From: Cytospora piceicola
Taxonomy: Eukaryota > Ascomycota > Sordariomycetes > Diaporthales > Cytosporaceae
DNA length: 64,000 nt
Direction: 5' to 3'
Assembly: GCA_023375675.1 (NCBI GenBank)
Contig: JALQBC010000009.1
Coordinates: forward strand, 620,001 to 684,000
The notes beneath the pieces are model-generated. The model did no database searches, was not told the origin of the DNA, and saw only the letters and a program-made list of their open reading frames with translations. Shown in pieces: positions 44,054 to 54,973 of this stretch. How positions within the stretch are numbered: position 1 is the first letter of the stretch; each line of letters begins with the position of its first letter. The position numbers and the translations under genes were made by a program.

Positions 44054-44641
44054 CTATCGTGTGCTGATCCACCACTCGTATGGATGCAGAAGTTGCTGCT
44101 CACGGGATACCAAGAAGTACGGATCTGTACCTAGCCATTCCCAGCCGGGACTTTGCCCAGACTCGCCAGATGAAGCAAAGCCAGAGAGAGGAGACAACTG
44201 ACTTGGGCGAAGGAAGTCTTGGGGCTGAGGGGATCTGGAGATGGCTGGGATTGCTGGGGTAGAAACCGGGCCAGTGATTGGGTCGAAGTATGCCCGGCCT
44301 GCAGGAGCTGGAATCCCAGGATTCTGTGATGGCAACATTTTCACACGGTGACCCGTAGTCACCTGTCAGACGTCATGGCGGTGCCAATTCTCTACAAATG
44401 AGCGGTGCGCCCTAGTTTTGGCCGAGGTTACAAGCAAGGACTGCTGGATGAACATCGTCATTGTATACGTCGGCCGTTGAACCAACCCTTTTCTAGATCT
44501 TGGCCAAGGAGCCCTGGGAGCTTGGTCAGGACGAACATTTCCGACTCGCCCTTCGCTGAGGTTGATTGAGGAGGAGGGAAGGGGAGGAGAAGAGGAGGAA
44601 GGAGGAGGAGAGGTCACGATGCCAGCCCGGGCGGAGTTCAT
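44054..44641 (-). CDS. Candidate small Pro/Ser-rich protein, unknown
   Basis: One minus-strand frame is open from ATG 44641 to the stop at 44054 except for a single TGA at 44366-44368. Removing a 48-nt GT-AG stretch (44324-44371, ending CATCACAG) deletes that stop in frame. This gives 179 residues: a Ser/Pro-rich start, then TSAKTRAHRSFVENWHRHD joined to NPGIPAPAGRAYFDPITGP, and an ending LHPYEWWISTR. I recognise no family. The donor (GTCTGA) is weak and the intron is unusually short, so alternatives are two separate frames, readthrough, a pseudogene, or upstream frames in a long xlnR leader. Confidence 0.35.
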
Positions 44642-47600
44642 AGCTACTTAGTACCTACCTAGGTACCTAGGTACCTAGGCAGGTAATGTGTACTGTGCAA
44701 TGTACATAGTTACCTTCCAAGGTTGGTATGTACCGTATGTACCGTATGTACAGAAGGCCGGTGGACCGTGCAACCCATGCCAATATGCAACGTATTATAT
44801 ATCTAGGTACAGTATCTACACTAAGTACTCCGCATTTACACTATGACCGATTACGTATGTGATCGACCAAACTTTATCTTTACCTCCTACATACATCTTA
44901 CTTCCTACTCGACCAAGTAGGTGAGTACTTAAGTATGTATCTGAGCATCCGGGCAGAGAGACCTGAGATCTCTGTTGCATTTCAAGGATTCTCTTCATCG
45001 GTAGCTAGGGGCTACCTGACCCAACCGATCCTCCTCCCACTGCAAAAGTCATGACAGATGCCCACTGCAGATGCATCGAACCGTCTCTCTGTTTGATGCC
45101 GAACTTCGATGTTACGCAGACAGGCGGTAACAGCGGCCACATGTGCGCCTTACCAGAGACTCGGGTCCTGAACATTGTGACGATTTACGTCCATGCCAAA
45201 CCCGAACTTGCCTCTTCTGCATGTTGGAGACTCATACCAGTGAGCCCCAGACACCCACTCGAAGCTGTCATAATCCATCACACCAATCAATCCTGGAAGC
45301 TGAACCCTCATTCTAGACACATATAAACCAATCGCTAGGATTCCTTCTTGGCATGGGTCAGCGCTTGATGATGTCCCTGCACCATTGGCCATTGTCTCTA
45401 GAGCTATTGTCTCGAAGGCCGGCTTCCGTTGCCTCCATCCCTCCGCCATGTCGCTAAATTCTTACCCAACCAAAGAAATCAGGGGACACATGATACTCCT
45501 GAGGCCAGGGAAACTTGACCTTATTCTGTCGAGGCCCAATGTCAACCTTCACTGAGGTGAGGCCATGTCCGTTCGGAAGGAGGTCCGGCATGACTGCCAA
45601 ACCCTGTCCATATCGGCAAAACAGGCCATTCAGTACCAGGCCGAGACCCAGCCGACCCTTTTCATGACGCCTGAGTGGAAGTTCTGACCCCTCCAGGTGT
45701 CGACTAATCTGGGCATCCATGGCCTAGATCTCATTATGCAAGATATTGCCGAGACAAGTAGCCTTCTTTCCGCAACCTTTGTACTTCAGGGTGGATCATA
45801 CTTTAAATTACCACTGCTCTTACTGAACTGGGAAGCCGCACTCAGTGCTGCCTTCATCTTTCTTACTAATTGTCCATATGGACTCATGGCAGAGCAGATA
45901 GTGGTTTGCACATCGCCAGCCAATTATCCGCCCGGCCGCCCGAGCAAGACCTTCAACATTTGGATCTTCTTGCATGCCCATGGTCGCATGACCGGAGTAT
46001 ACATCATGTGGCTAACCTGCTATATCAAGGACACTCGTGAGGCTATCGCCGACCCAGATGGCTCCCGTGGCTTAGCTCTCAGCACTTGCCCAGGTAATCT
46101 TGTGTGGTGGGAAGTGTCGAGGCCTTTTTGGTCTCTCCAAACCTTTGATAGCAGCACCACCCTTCAACAACACCTACAGACGCTGCTTCGATAATCTGGT
46201 GTTGCCAATATCTCCACATGACAGTCTCTGCCCTTCCTTTTCAAGCCGCCTCTACCCGGGATAAGCATATCTGGCAGTAAGAGCGGCTTTCACACGATCT
46301 CACTCAGCGACTATGCAGATGCTTCTTGGCTGGGTGGTTTCATTGGATAACAAACCTCCGGTCGATGGCACATCTGAGCTGAGAAACCATTGCTGAGGAT
46401 GGCAGCATTTGGGTGTACACAGTACAACATGGTGGCACATGCAGATGGGCGACATGCGATCAGTTGCCAAAGGCGCTTGATACACCGAGGAAAGCTCTAG
46501 GACCACCTCGGCTCTGCGAGCTTGCAGTCGTGGCAGTTCTCTAACCAATATCAATATGCATAACAGGGCGGCGGTTTATTCCTACCCATACTCTAGAATA
46601 CACACAAGTTGCTGGCCACCCGACCTTTCACATTGCGGGCGAAGCAAATACCATTGACCCTTGAAGTTATGAACCCATGTGGGCAATCTGATGCGTCAAA
46701 TGTCTTAGAACTACGATACTACAGAGATGCACCATTGCAGGGGAAACTGGCGCAAACTGGTCTAATAACGCCAGCTACAACGGCCGCCACCGGGCACCGG
46801 CCCGGGACTCCCATATTTTTGTGGCCGATCCAAACCTCTGAACAACGGAACGCCATGGCGCTTTCATGACCCCCCTGTTTGAGAAAGGTTGGTCGTTTGA
46901 CACGGACATCTTCCGACGAATTCTACAGGCTAAGCACGCTATGTCTGTCATGCCATCCTCAGTTCACTGTGAATTGCACTTTCCATCTGGTTCTCTGCTG
47001 AAGCGGCGGAAAATACGAGCAGTCTCCTACGTATGGCTTGGATGCACACGAAGAGGTTCTTGTATAAACTTCACCGCGAGAGCTGACCGAGAGTCCACCA
47101 TCGACAGCTATATGGACTGGTTTTCAGAGGCATCATGAAGTCGTTCAAACACTGTCCAATCATAGTGAAGGGGAGCAACATGGCATGCTGCTTTGCTAGA
47201 GCCGTATAGTCTCCTGCAACTAAGCAAGCCACCTAACCGTGACCACGCTTTGGCACTGACCTTCCTCAAGGACCTTGAAGGATCTCAGCCTCATAGTGTT
47301 CAGGATAAGCAGACCTGTCCTGGACTGTGCGACGTGGGGGCGGCAGATTGATGATTGGCGGCAGAACGACTGCCGGAGCACATTCATACCTCAGGGACGA
47401 ACGACGTTGAAAGCAGGGAACCTTATTTGGGATCTGACATTGACCTGTAGAATGTCATGGATCATGTCAAACCTGACTTACAATCCAACCCAAACTCCTC
47501 GGCGGCCTCAACGTCGATACAACCGAAGCGTGCGCGCTCGGAACTTGGCATGTCGAGCGGCCCGCCGTTCCAACCTCTTGTCAATCAGTTATGAAAACTG

Positions 47601-48512
47601 GGGGAACCGAGCCTGTTTCTGAAGGTCATACAAGGCTCGGAGACCAAAACATCCTTCGCATAGGATCAGTATCGCCATACCTTGTTCTACGGACAAGTGT
47701 GCATACCTTCCTGTCGCCTCACCCCAAGGCTCAACCCTAGCGACGACAGCGAAATGACTCCGACAACGTCAAGCGGTGGCCAAAGGCAGGTGATATGTGA
47801 CGCCGTCATTCTCGGAAGTATTGCTCCCACGGAAGCTGTCTATTGCAAGTCCGAGTTTCCGCTCGCCTCAAAGCGGACACATCAAGAAAATGACGGGTAA
47901 TTCGAGTGTGGCGTATATAGTAGAAATGAGCTGCAAGTGAGCATGACTAAACTGGACACCCTCTCCGATTATGCTGCAGCACCTCTCCAACCGGAGTCGA
48001 AGATATCTTCAGGGATGGAAATCCTCCGCGCCCCCTTTCCGTGTCCACCAGGCTGGACTTCAGCTGTCTGCATCTGCTGCCGAGTTGGTCAACTCCTAGA
48101 AATCACAACGAAAATCCGTTTTGCCCTTTCTTTGATTTGGAGTTGCTTGGAATACCAAGTTATTGGTCGTGTTGTCTAGGCGCAAGCTGCTGAGTGTGGA
48201 CGAAGGATGGTCAAGAGTAGAGGTTCGAATAAAAGGAAATGGCGCCATCTATATGCATTGGAAATGCGGGTTTACGGCACAATGGCAATATGTAACTTAG
48301 TACTTAATTCCGCCAAGTACGCAGATGTCTTTAAGCCAATCAACCCTTGTAATAATCTCGGACGTCTGTTTGGATGGCTCTGCAACTTTCACCCTCGGCG
48401 ACGTTCGACATGGGCCCGGAGGTCCCGAGACCTTCAACGTCGGTTCTGACTCTTGAGCTTCGCCTCGCCTTGAACACTTCGCAAAGACAATTGCTCCATG
48501 CAGGTTTTGGCC
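44642..48512. other. 3.9-kb gene-poor region between xlnR and the MFS gene
   Basis: Begins with a TACCTAGGTAC cluster (44651-44684). Several 80-165-codon frames on both strands (for example 45454-45720 minus, 45697-46194 plus, 46866-47138 plus) show no recognisable domain. They could be remnants or chance. No transposase or reverse-transcriptase motif was seen. Confidence 0.4.
44651..44684. repeat. Tandem CCTAGGTA repeat
   Basis: Four consecutive CCTAGGTA/CCTAGGCA units form a perfect or near-perfect palindrome, the densest tandem form of the dispersed motif. Confidence 0.9.
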
Positions 48513-50471
48513 ATGTCAAATCAAGATACCAAAGGACTCGAGGTGCCCTCTGAGGGAGGAGGCACCATCACGCCAGCCTCGCGTGAGATTCAGACCGACA
48601 GGGAGGATGACAACAGTAACAACAATACCACTGATCCGGACCATGACCTTGAACGCCTCCATAGCCATCTCTCGCGCGTCCAGTCCATCAAAGAGAGCTT
48701 GGGCCAACGACCAGCATGCTTCAAGAATACACTGCAAGAGGTATCTTTTGTTGGCCAGGCTACGGTTGCCATGTCGGCCTCCACCTTTGTCGTTGGCGCC
48801 TCTTCCATCGTGACGGCGTCCATCGGCCGAGACCTTGGGATGACCCAGGCTGAGATCTCGTGGATCGCCGCCGCCTCCACGCTGACGGCCGGCGCCTTCC
48901 AGCTCGCCGTGGGGCAGCTCGCCGACCTGCTCGGCCGGAAGCTGGTGTTCCTTATCGGCACGGGCTCGTTTGCCGTGTTTGTCTTGCTCCTCGGCTTCGC
49001 GCGGAACCCCTTCTGGATGGATATCGTCCTCGGGGTCGTCGGGATCTGTTGTGCCATGGTAGTTCCTCCTGCTGGCGGCATATTAGGGGCAGCTTATGGA
49101 GCGCCCTCCAAGCGCAAGAACCTAGCCTTCTCTGCTTTCAGCGCTGGCAACCCCACTGGATTCGTCCTAGGAAGTATCACCTGTGGTGTGGCCACGAGGC
49201 TGTTTAACGTACGTACTTGGCTTAGCCTCCCGTGTTCCCCCCGACATACAGACCAGATATTTTTCCTTGGTTATGTACGTGACTTGCTTCGCAGGCCTGA
49301 TGCCACGCTTACTTTGCAAGTTGATACTTCCCTGCGCAAAATGCTAACGCCGGCTTGATTAATAGTGGCGCGCTGCATTTTACTTCATCTCCATGCTCTG
49401 GGCAGTCTTCTTCCTGCATGCCCTCTGGGCCATTCCCAACGTCGAAGCCTTCGAGATTGGAGAGCCCCTGAAGAAGAGGCTATCCACCTTCTTCAAAAGG
49501 TTCGATACTGTCGGGGCAATCTTAACGCTCTTCGGCACCGGCATGTTCACAGCCGGCATCACACTTGGCCCGGCCGATGGCTGGAAGAGCCCAGTGACGC
49601 TCTGCCTCATGATTATCGGCGTCGTCCTGATAATCCTGTTCGGCTTCTGGGAGACCAAGTACCCCTATCCGCTCATGCCGCCCTTCATCTGGAAGGACAG
49701 AAACTTCACCCTTCTCATTTCTGTCACGGTCTTGGGCTTCATGGCCTTCCAGGCTTCAGCTTTCTACCTGGCGTACTTCATGCAGGAGGTCAGGCAGTGG
49801 GACGCGCTGACTGTGGCGGTTCACCTGCTCCCCCAGGCTATCGCCGGCCTCCTGTGGAATGTACTGATCGGGCATACCTTGCACAGAGTCAACAACACGT
49901 TGATCATGGGCGCTGGTGCGCTTTCGTACTTGGCTGCGGACCTACTCCTGTCGCTGATGCACGCCGACAGCAACTATTGGGCATTCATGTTCCCGGCATT
50001 GATCCTCAATGTCGTAGGGGCTGACTTCCAATTCAATGTTGCCAATGTAAGTCTTACGCTGCGCCCCCCTCCTCCTCAATTCTCCCTGATTACTCAAGAG
50101 GCCATTCCCGGGAAGACCAAGTGAATTGACTTGAGCAGATGTATGTTATGCAGTCACTCCCGGCGCACCAGCAGGGCCTGGCAAGTGGAGTGATGAATAC
50201 CCTCATCCGATTATCCTCGACCGTGGCGATGGGAATCGCCACAGCGGTGTTTTCGTCCGTCGAGGTATCACCACAGGGGATGGAGAAGCCGATGCTGAAG
50301 TACACCCGGACTTTCCAGGTGTCGGTGGCGCTGGCAGCGGCGAGTGTACTAATAGTCCCATTCATCAAGATTGGGACTCAGGGGCACCTCGAAAATGACG
50401 ACGCGACCCAGGTTGTTACGGCGGAGAAGGGGGCACAAGCAGCAGAGACGGCGGATACCAAGGAGCAATGA
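48513..50471 (+). CDS. Major facilitator superfamily transporter, 14-TM drug:H+ antiporter type
   Basis: Exons 48513-49208, 49366-50046 and 50139-50471 (introns 157 and 92 nt) encode 569 residues. After a 70-residue acidic, Asn-rich cytosolic start come many membrane segments. The MFS loop motif is seen as LAVGQLADLLGRKLVFLIG, then WRAAFYFISMLWAVFF after intron 1 and MYVMQSLPAHQQGLASGVMNTLIRLS after intron 2 (motif C-like region). It resembles fungal ATR1/AMF1-like members of the DHA2 group, whose substrates range from toxicants to ammonium and boron. The substrate here is unknown. The tail is hydrophilic. An ATG five codons upstream (48498) is an alternative start. It is convergent with utp21, 211 bases apart. 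Confidence 0.88.
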
Positions 50472-50682
50472 TTAAAGACGACAGAGTGTGCTGATATGGC
50501 ACAGGACGGAATGATATGAACACTCAACGGCACGGTAAGGCAACCAAAAAAGAAGAAGAAAGGATTAGACATGGATATATGTAGACTGTGATATGCACGA
50601 GCGAGATAATACTGATAGATTTCCACTACATCGATGTTTATAAGATGCTTTACCATGCCTGTCGGACGAATAGGCAGCCCGC

Positions 50683-53600
50683 TCATGTCCTCGGACTCCT
50701 GAGGAAGCCCACTACACCCGAGGTGTACCCAACCAGATTATCCAGGCGGCCCTTCTCTCTCTCCTGATGAACCTTCCATCTCTTCAGCTCGCCCAGCAGC
50801 ACCTCATTCTCCATAACCAAGTCGAAGTGTAGCCTCAAGAACACAGTCATCCAAGCCTGCGTCAGCTCGTAATCCCGCCTGGCGGTGAGTCGGGCTGTCA
50901 AGGCACGAATGAAATGCAAAAGCTCGTTGTCCTCGCTATCCCCGGCGCCACCAATCGACAACGAGCGCAGCTCGAGGTCCGCAGTCGATGGTGACAGTGC
51001 TTTCAGATGCTCAATGAACTCGTCGTAGTTACCACTGTCGGCGCCATCACGGAGTTTCGCGCTGAAAGCCTCCTGCGACCGAGCCCAGTCGAGCTTCGTG
51101 ATTCGGGACTTAGATTCGTCTTGTCCATTGGCAGGAGCCAGGGCATTTTGATCCTGAGCCTTATTCCCGTTGCTAGATGGCAGGAAAAACGGCGCCTTTT
51201 CCGGTGCCTTCGGTGCCTCGGTGGGCTTGTTGCGCTTCTTGATCAGGTCCAGGTGAAGCAGGGTCTGCCACCTGCTCTTCGGTACCAGACTCAACGTCAT
51301 CATGTCTGCGCTCAACTGGTCCAGATTTGGCGCCGCCACGCCATCATCCTCCTCGTCCTCCTTGTTGTCTTCCTCGAAAGCAGCCTCAATCAAGCCCTGG
51401 CCACCCTCTCCGGATGTGGTAGGTCCTGATATCTGGCCGATCTCCTTTTCTGATATTTGCCTGGTGGGCACGTGCTTGAATGCCGCCCTGTTTGTGAAGA
51501 TGTTCACTCCGAGCTGGCCCTCGTTCGAGAGTGCCAGGTAGTCGCCGGTCGCTGAGAAGGCCAGTGCTGTGCACGGAGTCTCCGACCTGAAGGCGTCAAT
51601 CAAGTGGCTAGTGGGCAGGTCCCACACACGCACAATACTATCTTGCGACGCGGCGAGTATCCAGCGACCATCGTTGGAGAAGCAGAAGTCGTTGATCGCC
51701 CCCTGACAGCCCCAAAACTCTCTGATAGTCTTCTTCGTTTCGATATCCACGACCCGGATAGAGTTGTCGTCACACGAAAAGGCGATCAGGTCATTTGCTG
51801 CGTGGTACCGACATCCTGTCACCTTTGTCATTGGGGCCCAGTCAATCTGGTCCAGCAGATTACCCGTCAGGAATTCCCAAAACTTCACAGTTCCGTCTAG
51901 AGAGCAAGAAATGACCATCTTGTTCAGGGAGTCAACGACAATGCCAGTGACAGCCTTGATATGCTTTCCGGTTCCTGGCGCAAATGTGAACCTGGACCTC
52001 GCATGTAGTTGCTGAACAGAGTCTGCTTGCTTCAGCTGGTGCAGCTTCATCTGTCTGGCCTGGGCGGGCGTGAGTCGCGAAGGGAACTTCTGGCGGTGCA
52101 TGCCTGACTGCAAGTTGAACATGTCGAGACTACCTCCCTCAGAACCCACCAATGCGAAGGTGCCGCAAGGACTTATCGAGACTGTAGAAACATCCATCCC
52201 ATCCCCAGTCTGGAAAGCCCATCGGCCGGCCCTCTTTCGGCCCCAGAACCATGTTCGGGCATAGGGGTCGCCCTTGTGACCAGTGACTACACTTTCCCAG
52301 CCAGTCATTGCGCTTATTTCAGCATCTGCTTTCTTGTTGTTGTTGCCCTTTTGCCAGATTTGTTGTTTGCCAGGAACGGCACCCATTCCACCGTCGCGGT
52401 TGAGTGACGAGGCTATAGACGTAATCTCGGGAGCCTTCAGGTCGTCGAGCGTCGTCGTTGGCCCGTGGCTGAGAGCCGATTGAGAGAGAACTCCGATCTT
52501 CTTTGCTTTCTTGCGGATTGCGCCTTGGCTCAACTCGGTACTCTGTCCATCGCGGCGCAAACTCCATCCCCAGAGACTTCGGTCCTTTCCACCACTCAAG
52601 AGCCACTTGTTACCAGCTTCGGAACCATCAAAATCAGTGGGAAGGAACTCAAGGCAGGTGACTGGGCCGGCATGTCCGCTCCGTGAGTGCAGAATGCGTG
52701 GGATTGGGGAGAAGGGCGTCTCGTCGAAAATCCACGATTTCAAGGAGTTGTCTAGACCGCTGGAGACAATGACAGGTTGTCCGGGAAGGAACTCTATCTT
52801 GCTCACTCCGCCGCCAACAACGGGGCCTTCACGTGCTGGAGGATTGTGAGCACTGCGAAGAACACCCATTATCCTGCCCCCTTTATTAAGATCCCAGAAG
52901 GTAACGTCGCCGTTTTTTGTTGTGGCCGTGGCCATCACACCGTCTTTGCGACCGTCTTGGCCGGCTCCTTGGCCGTCTGTTCGGAATGAGATCGCAGTCA
53001 CCGGCGCCTCTTCTGTGCCAGCCATCAGCTGGACAACTCTCTTGTCCATTAGAATATCGTGAATTATCAGAGGACCGTTGGAGTAGGATATGGCCAGCAA
53101 AGAGAGAGCCGGGGTGGGCTCCAAGCAAGCAACGGCACCGCATTTTGCCGAAGGAGGAAGGATGGTGTAAATCAGCTTTCCCGTGCTGATGTTCCAGATC
53201 TCAACCCATCCGTCACGTCGTCCCACGAATATTTTGTTCAAGTAGGTCGGCATATTGCAGACTCCTCCAGTCAATTCATTGTCGCCCAGCTTCGAGGCGG
53301 CAGTGTGCAGAGTCGTGTAGTGCTCGAGGGTTGCCGTCTTGAAGACCTCGATCCTGGTTAAGCAACATGCCACTATCCAAGAGCCAAAGATGAGGATCTG
53401 TCGTATAGGTTGATCAAGGTCATTGGGTAGCTCGAGCTCGGCGACCTTCTTGCCCCTCTGGAACACCCAGAAGCCCTGAGAGCCTCCATTGCGCGAGTCT
53501 CCCCAGGCGGCAAAGACCTTCTCTTTCCAGGCATATGTTGCGGTGATATCGGCAGGCGCTTGAGGCCGAGTGATGAAGACGAGGTTGAGGCCACGCTTTA

Positions 53601-53899
53601 GGTCGTAGGTCTGGAGAGATCGGCCGACGGAAGTGGTGATCTGGAAGGTGGTTTTGCCCAAAGGTATGGAGGTGAAGGGAACACTGGTTGGAGAAACCAA
53701 TCCGACTGTCTGTTTAGAGGGGACATCAGCATATTTGAATCAATGGAGCCATATATAGCCTCGGGCACTGGCATGGACATACTCTGAAGGGCGCAAAGAT
53801 GCGCGATGCGTTTGGTGACGAAGGAGAGGCGGACTTCGAAGGAGCGCCGACCTTCTGGCGCTTAATCATAGGACCGTCATGTTGCTGCGAGTGAGGCAT
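50683..53899 (-). CDS. utp21: UTP21/WDR36, small-subunit processome WD40 protein
   Basis: Exons 53783-53899 and 50683-53709 (73-nt intron) encode 1047 residues. The protein belongs to the UTP-B module of the nucleolar SSU processome, which is needed for 18S rRNA maturation. The short first exon is basic (MIKRQKVGAPSK) and ends IFAPFR, joined to TVGLVS. Two WD40 propellers follow, with repeats such as RIEVFKTATLEHY, FVGRRDGWVEIWN, ATTKNGDVTFWDLN, GSEGGSLDMFNLQSG, SCSLDGTVKFWEF, SCDDNSIRVVDI and AASQDSIVRVWDLP. The C-terminal 200 residues form the Utp21-specific helical domain (SKSRWQTLLHLDLIKKRNKP; DLELRSLSIGG; HFIRALTARLTARRDYEL). The length is within the fungal range. Confidence 0.95.
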
Positions 53900-54973
53900 C
53901 TTGTAAACCTCATCGACTCCTTGTGGTATGGAGACAGGATGAAAACAAGGGCAGATCTAATTGGAACGACTCTGGTCTTCAATATCGATCAGCCTTGCGA
54001 TGCCGTCTTGTCGCAGAAAATTTGGACCAGGATCTCGTTATCTTATCGTAGCCCCACCACTGCGCCTCCATCCACTGGTGCCACCTTCAGAACATCAAGC
54101 TCCAGATGTCCCTGTACCTAGGCACGCTAGCAGTGCTGCAGGGCTAGGTAGCGTTAGTAGCTTCACATGTTTACAGGTGCTCACTGGGTCTGGCCCTACT
54201 CAGTAGACCGTCGAACCGCGCAGGCGCCAAACGCCACTGCTACGTCAGGCCGTTCACCCAGTCGCTGTACGGATACGGCAAAAGTAACAAGTCGTCTTCA
54301 ATGCCGTCAATACTGTTCCCTACCTCGGTACCTAGGTGGTTCTCGAGTACAACTTGACTGACAGACTGACATAACATAACAACTGTTTCTCCAATCGTCC
54401 CTATAATTTTATCATATCAATTGAAGTTATTCCAAGAGAACTCGAGGCTGTAGATTACAACGAAGCTTCTTGAAACCAACCCAAGCAATTAAGAACGGCG
54501 GCAGTTCCTTGTCTTCTTCCCCCCTAGAGAAAAAAAATTACTCGGCCAACAACAACAAAAACAACAACAACGGACAGACAGAAACACAGAGACACAATTG
54601 ATGAGTCTTAATTCTGTTGATCTTCCATTCAATATTCTGGCTCAGCTTGAACAACGAACAAGACTACCTTGACATCCTGTCTCTGTCTTTAAATCAATAC
54701 TTTGAATTCTTTCACTTCTTTCACCGTATTGATACCGTCATAGCGAGAGCAAACCAGAAAACGCCTCGTTTTGCTGGCTAGCTCCAGTCGTCGGTCGGTG
54801 CCACTCCAGTCCGCAGATAACGTGGTGGGGCCATTCTGGAACTTCAGCATACAAATAACACCATCTCTTGAAGAGTCGACTAATTTCAAGCCCATCTCAT
54901 TACCCAGACTGCCCATACTAGCCAGGTAGCTCCGTGTCATCACCTGTTATTACAGCAAAAGAGTGGCTAAACC
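53900..54973. promoter_or_regulatory. Divergent region of utp21 and vip1
   Basis: 1.07 kb. A TACCTAGGTGG element occurs near 54330. Near the vip1 side is an A-rich stretch with a CAA repeat at 54547-54571, probably in the vip1 5' leader. Confidence 0.45.
54547..54571 (+). repeat. CAA/AAC repeat in probable vip1 leader
   Basis: About eight near-tandem AAC units lie some 400 bases before the vip1 start. Such runs are unstructured in RNA. Confidence 0.7.

Noticed and set aside
45697..46194. 165-codon plus-strand frame upstream of xlnR
   Set aside because: Starts at a non-ATG codon, shows no recognisable family and overlaps other equally weak frames; kept only as a possible remnant within the gene-poor region.
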